Source of the DNA: Ensifer adhaerens
GTDB lineage: Bacteria > Pseudomonadota > Alphaproteobacteria > Rhizobiales > Rhizobiaceae
Direction of reading: 5' to 3'
Length of the DNA stretch: 64,000 bases
Assembly: GCF_002940685.1 (NCBI RefSeq)
Contig: NZ_PNFP01000005.1
Span: 124,001-188,000, forward strand
The notes under the pieces were generated by a model, which did not search any database, had not been told where the DNA came from, and worked only from the letters and a program-made list of their open reading frames with translations. Below, in pieces: positions 49,736 through 58,595 of the stretch; the stretch's first letter is position 1, and every line of letters begins with the position of its first letter. The translations under genes were made by a program, and so were the position numbers.

Positions 49736-49886
49736 TCGCTTTTCTTGCCATTTTCCTGGACAATTTCGCCTGTTACTCGCGCCCTCGTTTGGAGCGTGGC
49801 GGCCGCCCAGTGCGCCGTCGGTCCGAAGCTGTTTGTTTCAGTACCCGCCTGATCCTGACGATCGGCGTTGTCTAGGGAGAAAAAGC

Positions 49887-50912
49887 ATGACGGAAAGATT
49901 GGAAGACATCGCTGTCGCCATGGTCGCTAACGGCCGGGGCCTGCTTGCCGCCGACGAGTCGACGGCCACAATCAAGAAGCGTTTCGATACGATCGGCCTA
50001 GAATCCACCGAGACCTCCAGGCGCGACTACCGCGAGATGCTGCTGCGCGCCGACAAGGCGATGCGCAAGTATATTTCCGGCGTCATCCTCTATGAAGAAA
50101 CCCTGTTCCAGCATGCGGTCGATGGCACGCCGCTTGTCGACATCATCCGGGCCGCCGGCTCGATCCCCGGCATCAAGGTCGACGCCGGCGCCAAACCGAT
50201 GACCAATTTTCCGGCCGAGACGATCACCGAGGGTCTCGACGGCCTCGCCCAGCGGTTGGCGAAGTATTACGAGGCCGGTGCGCGTTTTGCCAAATGGCGC
50301 GGCGTGATCGCCATCTCCGATACGCTGCCGAGCCCCGGTGCGGTGCGCGCAAACGCCCATGCGCTTGCCCGCTATGCCGCCCTTTGCCAGGAAGCCGGCA
50401 TCGTGCCGATCGTCGAACCGGAAGTGTTGATGGACGGCGCGCCGGGCGACCACTCGATCGATCGCTCCGAGGAGGTGACGGAGTGGACGCTGCGCACCAC
50501 CTTCGAGGAACTGGCGGCCATGCGCGTGAAACTCGAAGGCATGATCCTCAAGCCCAGCATGGTGATCGACGGCAAGAAGGCGCGCAAGGCGTCCGTCGCC
50601 GAAGTGGCCGAGCGCACCATCCGCGTGCTGAAGCGCACGGTGCCTTCGGCGGTGCCGGGCATCGCCTTCCTCTCCGGCGGCCAGTCAACCGAAGAGGCGA
50701 CGGCCCATCTCTCGGCGATGAACGCCAGCCACGACCTGCCGTGGAAGCTCACCTTCTCCTATGGCCGCGCCCTGCAGCAGGAGGCGCTCAATGCCTGGCA
50801 CGGCAAGGCCGACAACATCGCCGCCGGCCAGCGCGCCTTCGCCCATCGCGCCGAAATGTGCAGCCTTGCGGCCAAGGGCACGTGGAAGAAGGATCTGGAG
50901 AAAGCCGCCTGA
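49887..50912 (+). CDS. fbaB: Class I fructose-bisphosphate aldolase
   Basis: 341 residues of the eukaryote-like class I family, which uses a Schiff base rather than zinc. The N-terminus VAMVANGRGLLAADESTATI and the Schiff-base region EGMILKPSMV (Lys222) are typical, as is the C-terminal GIAFLSGGQSTEEAT. ATG at 49887 follows GGGAGAAAAA. It completes the tkt-gap-pgk-fba cluster but has its own upstream region and terminator. Confidence 0.95.
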   Translation: MTERLEDIAVAMVANGRGLLAADESTATIKKRFDTIGLESTETSRRDYREMLLRADKAMRKYISGVILYEETLFQHAVDGTPLVDIIRAAGSIPGIKVDAGAKPMTNFPAETITEGLDGLAQRLAKYYEAGARFAKWRGVIAISDTLPSPGAVRANAHALARYAALCQEAGIVPIVEPEVLMDGAPGDHSIDRSEEVTEWTLRTTFEELAAMRVKLEGMILKPSMVIDGKKARKASVAEVAERTIRVLKRTVPSAVPGIAFLSGGQSTEEATAHLSAMNASHDLPWKLTFSYGRALQQEALNAWHGKADNIAAGQRAFAHRAEMCSLAAKGTWKKDLEKAA

Positions 50913-50935
50913 GCCAGGCGGGGCAGACAATGACA

Positions 50936-50962
50936 AAGGGGCCCCAACGGGCCCCTTTCTTT
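50936..50962 (+). terminator. Terminator of fbaB
   Basis: Perfect stem AAAGGGGCCC / GGGCCCCTTT with a CAAC loop and trailing CTTTTC, 24 bp past the aldolase stop. Confidence 0.9.
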
Positions 50963-51129
50963 TCCCTGGCTGGGACCGTTTGCCGGAGCCTTCACGGAAC
51001 CGGCGGAGAGACATGAGCTGCAGGCCCGCCCCGATCGAACTTGTCACGGAGACAAGTTGCAGCCTTTGCCCCTTGGAGAGGCTGGAATAAGCCTTGGCTT
51101 CGCAGCCAACTCCAGCGAAAGCCGAGACC

Positions 51130-52056
51130 ATGACCGCTCCCCGATCCGTCGCCTACGTCACCGTCGATGTGTTTACATCCGAGCGTTTTGCCGGCAACCA
51201 GTTGGCCGTCATGCCCGACGCGCGCGGCCTGAGCGACCGAGAGATGCAGGCGATCGCGACCGAATTTGGCTACTCCGAAGTCACCTTCGTGCTGCCGCCG
51301 CGCGACCTCGCCAACACGGCCGAAGTCCGGATCTTCACACCGACGACGGAAATCCCCTTTGCCGGCCACCCGAATGTCGGCACCGCCTTCGTGCTCGGCC
51401 GACAGAAGGAAATCTTCGGCCGCGCGCCCGGCGACGTCCTGCGCTTCGAGGAAAAGGCGGGCCTGGTCGAGGCGACGTTGCTGAGGGAAAAGGGCGAGGT
51501 TATCGGCGCCAGCATCGTCGTTCCGCGCGGATTGGCCGTCGGCCCTGAGATCGACGCAGACACGATCGCGGCCTGCGCTTCACTTGCCGCCGACGCCGTC
51601 AGCACACGCGTCCATGCGCCGACCCGCCTGTCCGTCGGTCTGCCCTTCGCCGTCGCCGAGATCAGCGATATCGCGACGCTCTCGTCGGCCAGGCCCAACG
51701 TCACCGCATTCCAGGCGGCCAATCAGCGCTACAAACCCGAGGAAGACAGTTTCAGCCTGTTCCTCTACGCTCGCTCGAAAGAGGCGCCGTGGCAGGTCCG
51801 GGCGCGCATGTTCGCACCGCTCGACAATGTCAACGAGGACCCGGCAACCGGCAGCGCCTCGGCAGCGCTTTCCGCCTATCTCGTCTCGCTCATCCCCGAA
51901 GAGGGTATCGATGTCGAAATCACTATCGAGCAGGGTGTGGAGATGGGCCGCCGCAGCCTCATCGGGGCAAGTGTCCGAAAGCAGGGTGGCGTCGTTCGGA
52001 AGGTCAGCCTTTCCGGCCATTGCGTCAGCGCCATGCGCGGGCTGGTCGACCTCTAA
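51130..52056 (+). CDS. PhzF-family isomerase/epimerase-like protein
   Basis: 308 residues of the PhzF/diaminopimelate-epimerase-like fold. The catalytic glutamate is in FGYSEVTFVLP. The family sequences TPTTEIPFAGHPNVGTAF and NEDPATGSASAAL are clear. The substrate is unknown in most bacteria; a role outside phenazine synthesis is expected because no phz genes are present. I chose ATG at 51130; the frame is open to 51094. Confidence 0.9.
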   Translation: MTAPRSVAYVTVDVFTSERFAGNQLAVMPDARGLSDREMQAIATEFGYSEVTFVLPPRDLANTAEVRIFTPTTEIPFAGHPNVGTAFVLGRQKEIFGRAPGDVLRFEEKAGLVEATLLREKGEVIGASIVVPRGLAVGPEIDADTIAACASLAADAVSTRVHAPTRLSVGLPFAVAEISDIATLSSARPNVTAFQAANQRYKPEEDSFSLFLYARSKEAPWQVRARMFAPLDNVNEDPATGSASAALSAYLVSLIPEEGIDVEITIEQGVEMGRRSLIGASVRKQGGVVRKVSLSGHCVSAMRGLVDL

Positions 52057-52156
52057 AGCGCGTCGCGATCTCTCAGATTCGCTCCGTGCGCTTTAAATTA
52101 TTGATTCAGCGCATGTCGTTATCGCAAAACCGCTGCGCACTTTTGCGCGACATGTT
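52054..52156. repeat. Rhizobial palindromic intergenic repeat
   Basis: Two nested inverted repeats: TAAAGCGC / GCGCTTTA (52054-61, 52088-95), and CATGTCG / CGACATG (52112-18, 52148-54) with inner GCAAAA / TTTTGC. This matches the palindromic mosaic/RIME-like elements scattered in Sinorhizobium and Rhizobium genomes. It overlaps the PhzF stop and lies between convergent genes, so it may also end transcription. Confidence 0.7.
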
Positions 52157-52178
52157 CTAGCCTTTCGGCCGACACCGC

Positions 52179-52730
52179 TCAGGCGCCGTCGGGCTCAGGC
52201 AGGAGCTTCAGGATATCGGCGAACATATCCTGCCATTCGGCGTCGTCCATCTCGACGAAGCCGAAGCCGCGCAGCAGGAAGACGCCTTCGCTCGCAAGGA
52301 AGGCAAGCCGCGCCTTGCGCCCCTTCTCCGTCGACAGATCGAGACCGTCGAGGCGGGCGCGATACCAGGCGCGGTTCTTGGCCATGTGTTCTTCGCGCTG
52401 CAGGAGCGCAGCCATCATGCCCGATGTGCGGGCATTGTCGGCCGTGTTCATTCGGGCCGTCACAGACGCATGGGCGCGCATCGCCTTGACCGGATCAGGA
52501 TCGTCGCCGCCCTCCGCCGCAACCGCGGTGTCGAACTCGTTGAACCAGCGCTCCATCATCGCGTCGATCAGGCCGTCCTTGTTGCCGAAGCAATACTGCA
52601 CGCCGCCCTTGGTAATGCCGGAGGCCTTGGCGACGGCATCGATCGTCAGTCCGGCCGCGCCGACGGACCTCACAACCGCCTCCGCCGCGTCCAGAACCTT
52701 GTCCCGATCGATTGTTCGTCGCCGTCCCAT
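52179..52730 (-). CDS. TetR-family repressor (paired with the MFS transporter)
   Basis: 183 residues. The N-terminal TetR helix-turn-helix is VGAAGLTIDAVAKASGITKGGVQYCFGNKDGLI, followed by a ligand domain of unknown specificity. It is divergently transcribed from an MFS efflux gene 104 bp away with a near-palindrome between them, the classic regulator-efflux layout. Confidence 0.9.
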   Translation of the reverse strand: MGRRRTIDRDKVLDAAEAVVRSVGAAGLTIDAVAKASGITKGGVQYCFGNKDGLIDAMMERWFNEFDTAVAAEGGDDPDPVKAMRAHASVTARMNTADNARTSGMMAALLQREEHMAKNRAWYRARLDGLDLSTEKGRKARLAFLASEGVFLLRGFGFVEMDDAEWQDMFADILKLLPEPDGA

Positions 52731-52746
52731 CTTGACTTCCTATTTC

Positions 52747-52766
52747 AAATCCATACGTATGTATTT
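52747..52766. promoter_or_regulatory. Near-perfect palindrome between tetR and the MFS gene
   Basis: AAATCCATAC / GTATGTATTT: a 20-bp dyad with two mismatched pairs and an ATACGTAT core. Likely the operator for the divergent TetR regulator and MFS gene. Confidence 0.6.
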
Positions 52767-52833
52767 AAATAATGATCCTGATGTTAACAAGACCCTGCCG
52801 TCAATTCCCTGTGGGCGGCCACTGAGGTGTACC

Positions 52834-54345
52834 ATGCTTCCGCAAAATCGCTGGCTCATACTCGCCATCGTATCGAGCGCCCTTTTTCTGATCGTCGTCG
52901 ACATGACGGTGCTCTATACCGCCCTTCCCCGCCTGACCCATGACCTCGGCGCCACCGCGACCGAGAAGCTCTGGATTGTCAACGCCTATGCCCTGGTCGT
53001 CGCCGGCCTTTTGCCCGGACTCGGCACGCTTGGGGACCGGCTCGGCCACAAGAAGCCCTTTATCGCCGGTCTTGCGGTCTTCGGCATCGCCTCGCTGATC
53101 GCCGCCTATGCGCCGACACCGGCGATCCTGATCGGCGGTCGCGTCCTGCTCGCCGTCGGCGCTGCGCTCATGATGCCGGCGACGCTGTCGATCATCCGGC
53201 TCACCTTCACCGACGAGCGCGAGCGGGCGCTGGCGATCGGCGTCTGGGCAGCAATCGCTTCCGGCGGCGCGGCGATCGGCCCGGTGCTCGGCGGCTTCCT
53301 GCTCGAATATTTCTGGTGGGGCTCGGTCTTCCTCATCAACGTGCCCGTCGTCGCGATCGCCCTCGTGCTCGGCCTCGTCGTGCTGCCGAACAACGCCGGC
53401 AATCCGAAACATCCGTGGGACGCGATCGGCTCGCTGCAGATCATGGTCGGCCTCATCGGCCTTGCCTATGCCGTCAAGGAAACGAGCAAGCGCGAGCCGT
53501 CGCTGGAAGCGGGTCTTGCTGCGGCAGTGATCGGCGCGATCGCGCTCTTTCTCTTCGTGCGCCGCCAGCGCCGCAGCCCGCATCCGCTGATCGATTTCAG
53601 CCTCTTTCGCAATGCCGCCTTTTCCTCCGGCGTTGCCGCCGCGCTGGTGGCATCCGCCTCGATCGTCGGCATCGAACTGGTGCTGAGCCAGCAGTTGCAG
53701 CTGGTCGAGGGCTTTTCGCCGCTCGAGGCCGGTTTCTTCATCCTGCCGATTCCACTTGCGGCCTTCGTTGCGGGTCCGCTGACCGGTACCTTGCTACCGC
53801 GCCTCGGCGCCGAGGTGGTGCTGCGCTCGGGCCTCATCCTGGCGGCCCTCGGTCTTGGCGGCTACCTGCTCGTTCATGAGACCGGCGCGATCGCCGAGAT
53901 CGTCACCCTCGTCGTTCTCGGCCTCGGCATCGGTGCGTCGATGACCGCCGCCTCCAGCGCCATCATGTTCAACGCCCCTCCGGAACGGGCCGGCATGGCC
54001 GCGTCGATAGAAGAGGTCTCGTTCGAGCTTGGTGGTGCGATCGGCATCGCGGTGCTCGGCACCGTCATGTCGATCGTCTACACCGCCTTCCTCGTCCTGC
54101 CGGAGGGTGCCGCGATCCCGCCGATGGCGCGCGACAGCCTCGACGAAGCCCTGCTTCTCGCCGAGAAGCTGCCGGCGGATGTGGCGCGCGAGCTGGCGAC
54201 CCGTGCCCGCCTCGCCTTCGAAGGGGCATTTGCCGCTGTCGTGATGGTGGCGACAGTCATGCTGTTCGTGACCGGGGCGGCGATCTGGTGGCTGACGGCC
54301 GGGCGCGCCAGCGCCCCTCAAGGATCGCGCCAGGCACACCATTGA
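52834..54345 (+). CDS. MFS drug exporter (DHA2, 14-helix type)
   Basis: 503-residue transporter with about 14 membrane segments, like the SmvA/EmrB group. The family signatures LGDRLGHKKPF (loop 2-3, motif A) and VLGGFLLEYFWWGSVFLINVP (motif C region) are visible. It probably exports cationic drugs or dyes under control of the divergent TetR. The ATG at 52834 follows GAGGTG; the frame is open upstream. Confidence 0.9.
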   Translation: MLPQNRWLILAIVSSALFLIVVDMTVLYTALPRLTHDLGATATEKLWIVNAYALVVAGLLPGLGTLGDRLGHKKPFIAGLAVFGIASLIAAYAPTPAILIGGRVLLAVGAALMMPATLSIIRLTFTDERERALAIGVWAAIASGGAAIGPVLGGFLLEYFWWGSVFLINVPVVAIALVLGLVVLPNNAGNPKHPWDAIGSLQIMVGLIGLAYAVKETSKREPSLEAGLAAAVIGAIALFLFVRRQRRSPHPLIDFSLFRNAAFSSGVAAALVASASIVGIELVLSQQLQLVEGFSPLEAGFFILPIPLAAFVAGPLTGTLLPRLGAEVVLRSGLILAALGLGGYLLVHETGAIAEIVTLVVLGLGIGASMTAASSAIMFNAPPERAGMAASIEEVSFELGGAIGIAVLGTVMSIVYTAFLVLPEGAAIPPMARDSLDEALLLAEKLPADVARELATRARLAFEGAFAAVVMVATVMLFVTGAAIWWLTAGRASAPQGSRQAHH

Positions 54346-54360
54346 CCGCAAATCGCGGAC

Positions 54361-54388
54361 CGCCGGGCGGAAGCGACTGTCCGGCGGC
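54361..54388. terminator. Hairpin between convergent MFS and cyclase genes
   Basis: CCGCCGG / CCGGCGG with a 14-base loop immediately before the cyclase stop. It lacks a T tract, so termination is uncertain. Confidence 0.3.
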
Positions 54389-56326
54389 TCAGCGCAAGCC
54401 CGCCTCGCATTTCGCGATCGCCTCGACCATCGCCTGGAAGCGAACATGATGGCGAACCGCGTCGAGATCGGAATCCTGCTTGAACCAGAGAAGCTGGTAG
54501 CACGAGCTCTGCGGCAGCAAGGTTTCGAGAAGGTCGAGCGCCGCGTCGATATCGCCGAGGATGCAGTAGACGCAGGCGGTGTTGTAGCGGGCGACCACGT
54601 CGTCGGGATCGATCGCCAGTGCCCGCGCCGCCCACTCCCGCGCCCGGTCGGCCTCGCCCATATGGGCAAGCGCCAGCGCGCCGCGATGCGCCGGTCCTGA
54701 GTTCTCGGGATTGAGTTCCAGCGCCCGCTCCGCCCGCGCGATCCCGATGCGCGCCCACTGCGCGCGCTCGGCATCCCTGCCGAGCGTGCGATAGGCGCTC
54801 ATCAGGTGGATCGGTGACAGGTAATCGTCGGGACGGATGTCGGCGGCGCGCTTGAAGAACTGGATCGCCATTTCGAACGCGCCCTGCATGAACAGGAAGC
54901 GGCCATAGTGGAAGTTCGCCTCGTAGAGCCCTGCATCCAGCGCCAGCGCCTGCTCGAACTCTGCGACCGCTTCCTCGCATTGGCCGTCCTGGTGCAGCAC
55001 GAGGCCGCGGGACGCATGTGCCTCCGCCAGGTTCGGATCGAGTGCCAGCGCCTTGTCGGCCATGGACAGGATGCCCTGCAGCGGGAACTCGTCCTCGTGC
55101 CAGTCGCGAAGCGCCGACTCGCAATCGGCAATGCCGGCATAGGCGCGGGCGAAATCCGGATCGAGCTCCACCGCCTTCATGAACATGCGCCGCGCGAGCA
55201 GGAGATAGGAGCGCGTCCAGGCATGGGAAAACTGGCGGCCGCGCAGGTAGTAGGTATAGGCCTCCACGCTTGTGGTCGGGTCGCTTTCGATCGCCCGCCT
55301 CTCCGCCGGCAACAGCTTGATCCTGAGCTGGTCGACGATCGCATGGGTGATTTCGTCCTGAATGGCGAAGATATCGGTCAGGTCCCGGTCATAGCGGTCG
55401 GCCCAGAGATGCGTGCCGGTGAGCGCATCGATCAACTGGCCGGTGATGCGCACCCGCGCGCCCGCCTTGCGCACGCTGCCCTCGAGGATGTAGCGGACGC
55501 CCAGTTCCTGGGCCACCTGCTTCACCTTCACCGAGCGCCCCTTGTAGGTGAACACCGTGTTGCGGGCGACGACGTGCAGCTTCGAAATCTTCGAGAGATC
55601 GGTGATGATGTCTTCGGTGATGCCGTCGGAGAAATACTCCTGCTCCGGATCATGGCTCATATTGGTGAAGGGAAGCACGCCAACCGAGAGCCCGTAGCCG
55701 TCGTCGAGCACCACCGGACACGAGCCGTTCGGCGCCGACGCGACCTTGGTCGGCGCGCCGAGTGCAATCGAATAGACGTGAACCCCGGCGGCGATGTTCT
55801 TCAGCGTGTGTTCGCCCTTGTCGATGAAGCCGACATCCAGGCGTGAGCCGACATGATCGCGCACGGATGCCGACACGGCGATGCCCGAAGGCTCGGCGAG
55901 GCCCTCGAGACGTGCGGCGACATTGACGCCGTCTCCGAAGATGTCGCCATCCTCGACAATGATGTCGCCGAGGTGCACGCCGATCCTGAGTTCGATACGC
56001 TTCAGCGGCGATACGCTTTCGTTGCGCAGAAGCATGCCGCGCTGGATATCGACGGCGCAGGCGACCGCGTGCACGACGCTTGCGAACTCGACCAGGATAC
56101 CGTCGCCGGTGAGCTTGACGATGCGTCCCTTGTGGCGGCTGATCTTCGGATCGACGAGTTCGCTCTTGTGCCGTTTCATCGCGGCCAGCGTGCCGGTCTC
56201 GTCAGCGCCGATCAGGCGACTGTACCCCACGACATCGGCAGCGAGAATGGCGGCAAGCCGGCGTTCCAAGAAACCCTCGAAATCATCTCCCGAATGAAGT
56301 GCGCACTTTAGCGCTTTCTTTCCCAT
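54389..56326 (-). CDS. Adenylate/guanylate cyclase with TolB-like and TPR domains
   Basis: 645 residues. Residues about 22-200 form a class III cyclase domain with metal aspartates Asp31 (AADVVGYS) and Asp75 (LTGDGILVEF), plus FGDGVNVAARLEG. Residues about 230-370 hold a TolB-like N-terminal domain (LPFTNMSHDPEQEYFSDGI, VRYILEGSVRKAG). The rest is TPR repeats. It is a soluble, rhizobial-type architecture; the signal is unknown. I chose ATG at 56326 with AGGACAG upstream. Confidence 0.92.
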   Translation of the reverse strand: MGKKALKCALHSGDDFEGFLERRLAAILAADVVGYSRLIGADETGTLAAMKRHKSELVDPKISRHKGRIVKLTGDGILVEFASVVHAVACAVDIQRGMLLRNESVSPLKRIELRIGVHLGDIIVEDGDIFGDGVNVAARLEGLAEPSGIAVSASVRDHVGSRLDVGFIDKGEHTLKNIAAGVHVYSIALGAPTKVASAPNGSCPVVLDDGYGLSVGVLPFTNMSHDPEQEYFSDGITEDIITDLSKISKLHVVARNTVFTYKGRSVKVKQVAQELGVRYILEGSVRKAGARVRITGQLIDALTGTHLWADRYDRDLTDIFAIQDEITHAIVDQLRIKLLPAERRAIESDPTTSVEAYTYYLRGRQFSHAWTRSYLLLARRMFMKAVELDPDFARAYAGIADCESALRDWHEDEFPLQGILSMADKALALDPNLAEAHASRGLVLHQDGQCEEAVAEFEQALALDAGLYEANFHYGRFLFMQGAFEMAIQFFKRAADIRPDDYLSPIHLMSAYRTLGRDAERAQWARIGIARAERALELNPENSGPAHRGALALAHMGEADRAREWAARALAIDPDDVVARYNTACVYCILGDIDAALDLLETLLPQSSCYQLLWFKQDSDLDAVRHHVRFQAMVEAIAKCEAGLR

Positions 56327-56438
56327 CTGTCCTGCGCCCTTTTCTGGTTGAAACGACAGGTTTCGCAACCAAAGTAACGGTGGACCGGTGGCGATGGAGT
56401 TCCAAAGGTAACGGGGAGTTGCGTCGCGCGTGCTGGCG

Positions 56439-56594
56439 CTACGGGCGGATCAGCACCGTGACCATCATCATCACGATGGCGAAGACCGCGACCTTCCAGA
56501 AATCGCGACGGTGGCGCAGCCCCGGAATGCCGATCGGCCAGATGAGCTGAACGGCCATGATCAGGAGCAGAAAAAGGGCGATCGCCTTCTGCAT
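56439..56594 (-). CDS. Small membrane protein (51 residues)
   Basis: A 51-residue protein with two hydrophobic helices (KAIALFLLLIMAVQLIWPIG, and WKVAVFAIVMMMVTVLI) joined by a basic loop (RHRRDF). GAGGGCAAC precedes the ATG. Function is unknown. It lies upstream of the cyclase gene on the same strand and may be in its transcription unit. Confidence 0.65.
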   Translation of the reverse strand: MQKAIALFLLLIMAVQLIWPIGIPGLRHRRDFWKVAVFAIVMMMVTVLIRP

Positions 56595-56885
56595 GTTGCC
56601 CTCGTCTACCGGGAGGCTGCCTCGACCGGCGACGCGTTCGCAAACGCCGGCACTGTTCGTCGCACGCAGCACCGTCTCTCCCAAGGACTAGCGATACGTT
56701 GCGCCTAGCAAAAAGGGCTAGTGTTTCCGCGGGCGATTTGCAATGACCGGCCGCCGCATGTTGCGTCATTCGTCTCCGATCGAAGGACAAGACCTGCGGC
56801 AACGCCAGGCGCTGCAATCAGAAATCGTCTGGCAATTCACCAGGCACCGCCCTAACTTGCTGACGGCAGAACGAATTTCGGATGA

Positions 56886-58190
56886 ATGATGAGAAATAAC
56901 CTGCTCCCGGTCGCCGCCCTCCTGCTCGGCACGCTGTTTCTCTTTCTGGGCAATGGTCTGCAGGGACTTCTTCTTCCCGTGCGCGGCACCGCTGAAGGCT
57001 ATCCCACCACCATCCTCGGCCTGATCGGCACATCCTGGGCTGCCGGCTTCGTTCTCGGCTGTTTCTTCGCCCCCACCGTGGTCAAGCGCATCGGCCACGT
57101 GCGCGCCTTCAGCGTCTTTGCCTCGCTCATCGCCATCGTGGCGCTGCTCACCGGCATCCTGATCGATCCGACCTCGTGGCTGATCCTCAGAGCGCTGACA
57201 GGTTTTTCAACGGCCGGCACCTCGATGATCATCGAAAGCTGGCTGAACGAGCGCGCGACCAACGAGAGCCGCGGTGTCATCTTCTCGCTCTATATCGCCA
57301 TCACCCTCTTCGGCGTCGTCGGCGGCCAGATGATGATCCCGTTCGGTGATACGTCGACCACCATCTTCTTCATGATCTGCGGCATCCTCTACTGCGTCGC
57401 CATGCTGCCGACGCTTCTGTCCAAGGCCGCCTCGCCGCAGCCGCTGAAGCAGGTACGCCTCGATCTGCGCGGCCTTTACAAGAACTCGCCGGTCTCCTTC
57501 CTCGGCATCCTGCTCGTCGGCATCGCCAACGGCGCCTTCGGCACGCTCGGCGCCGTCTTCGGTCGCCAGGCAGGCCTTTCCGACAGCACCGTGGCCGCCA
57601 TGATGAGCGTGGCGATCTTTGCCGGCGCCGTCATGCAATTGCCGGCCGGCCGCCTCTCCGACCGCATCGACCGGCGCTACGTGCTTGCCGCCCTTGCCGG
57701 CATCGGCGCGCTCGCCGGCTTGCTGATCTTCCTGATCGAGCCGAGCCAGGTCTGGATCGTGCTGACGCTGATCGCGATCTACGGTGCTGCGGCCAACGCG
57801 CTCTATCCGATCGCCGTGTCGCACGCCAACGACTTCGCGACGGCGGAGGACTTCGTCAAGGTGTCCGGCGGCCTGCTGCTGCTCTACGGCATCGGCACCA
57901 TCATCGGCCCGACGATCGGCGGTCCGGTCATGACGGCGGCAGGCCCTTATGGTCTGTTCATGATCACCGCCTGCGCCCATATCCTGATCACGGCCTATGC
58001 CATTATCCGCAGCCGGATGCGCGCGCCGGTTCCGGTCTCCGACCGCGACGCCTTCTCGCCGGTCAATGCCGTGGCGCCGACGACGCCCGAAAGCCTGCAG
58101 CTTTCGCCGCGCGCAGCCCCGCTGGAAGAAGCACGCAACGAGCCGGACAAGCGTCCGGAATGGGAGGACCAGTCGGATGAGCCTGTTTGA
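56886..58190 (+). CDS. MFS transporter (12-helix, YcaD-like)
   Basis: 434 residues with about twelve membrane helices and a hydrophilic Pro-rich C-terminal tail (about 375-434). It resembles YcaD-type major facilitators (GLIGTSWAAGFVLGCFFAPTVVKRIGHVRAF). The substrate is unknown. The start is ATG at 56886 or 56889. It overlaps the DUF1192 gene by 14 bp. Confidence 0.88.
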   Translation: MMRNNLLPVAALLLGTLFLFLGNGLQGLLLPVRGTAEGYPTTILGLIGTSWAAGFVLGCFFAPTVVKRIGHVRAFSVFASLIAIVALLTGILIDPTSWLILRALTGFSTAGTSMIIESWLNERATNESRGVIFSLYIAITLFGVVGGQMMIPFGDTSTTIFFMICGILYCVAMLPTLLSKAASPQPLKQVRLDLRGLYKNSPVSFLGILLVGIANGAFGTLGAVFGRQAGLSDSTVAAMMSVAIFAGAVMQLPAGRLSDRIDRRYVLAALAGIGALAGLLIFLIEPSQVWIVLTLIAIYGAAANALYPIAVSHANDFATAEDFVKVSGGLLLLYGIGTIIGPTIGGPVMTAAGPYGLFMITACAHILITAYAIIRSRMRAPVPVSDRDAFSPVNAVAPTTPESLQLSPRAAPLEEARNEPDKRPEWEDQSDEPV

Positions 58191-58365
58191 CGACGATCGG
58201 CCGCAGAAGAAGGTGGCCCATGAAATCGGCAGCGATCTCGCGCTGCTGTCGGTCGATGAGCTGACGCAGCGCATCGCGCTCCTGAGCGAGGAGATCACCC
58301 GGCTGGAGGCGGAGCGAACACGCAAATCCGCCAGCCGCTCGGCCGCCGAGAACCTGTTTCGCTGA
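58177..58365 (+). CDS. DUF1192 small protein
   Basis: 62 residues. The charged helix ALLSVDELTQRIALLSEEITRLEAE is the DUF1192 signature, widespread in alphaproteobacteria. Function is unknown, possibly a small coiled-coil partner. It overlaps the end of the MFS gene, and its frame was chosen over the open extension to 57997. Confidence 0.85.
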   Translation: MSLFDDDRPQKKVAHEIGSDLALLSVDELTQRIALLSEEITRLEAERTRKSASRSAAENLFR

Positions 58366-58406
58366 TCCGGCGGCACAAGGTCGCACCGCAGCAGAACGGA
58401 GCGCAC

Positions 58407-58421
58407 TTAACGCGGCATTAA
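58407..58421. promoter_or_regulatory. Perfect CtrA-type box, distal
   Basis: TTAACGCGGCATTAA: TTAA-N7-TTAA exactly. It lies just upstream of the candidate small RNA. Confidence 0.6.
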
Positions 58422-58424
58422 GCA

Positions 58425-58545
58425 TTATCTGCGATTGTCAGGGCATCCGGAGCTTTCCGGTTTCAGACAATTTCTCCGACTGGCGAATGGGTCTGATTTT
58501 TCTCCCTGTTTTACCTTGAGAGCCGCTTTCCGCGGCTCTTTTTTT
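58425..58545 (+). ncRNA. Candidate small RNA upstream of rcdA
   Basis: Between a CtrA-type box and an intrinsic terminator, the DNA encodes a stable foldback: GATTGTC (from 58432) pairs with GACAAT(T) (to about 58482), enclosing CCGGA-GCTT-TCCGG. A pyrimidine-rich linker follows, then the terminator. A terminator here cannot serve rcdA (downstream) and is 150 bp past the DUF1192 stop, so either a long 3' leader or an independent RNA of about 100-120 nt is implied. The 5' end is a guess. Confidence 0.5.
58519..58545 (+). terminator. Strong intrinsic terminator upstream of rcdA
   Basis: AGAGCCGC / GCGGCTCT with a five-base loop followed by seven T and G TTTT. Strong plus-strand terminator signature. 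Confidence 0.92.
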
Positions 58546-58580
58546 GTTTTGGCATAGGTTTGTCTAAAGAACTGTGGAGA

Positions 58581-58595
58581 TTAACCCTTTCTTAA
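58581..58595. promoter_or_regulatory. Perfect CtrA-type box, proximal to rcdA
   Basis: TTAACCCTTTCTTAA, an exact TTAA-N7-TTAA, about 125 bp before the rcdA ATG. rcdA is a known CtrA target in related bacteria. Confidence 0.65.

Noticed and set aside
54361-54388. A strong intrinsic terminator between MFS and cyclase genes
   Set aside because: The stem is real but there is no T tract, so I list it only as a weak hairpin.
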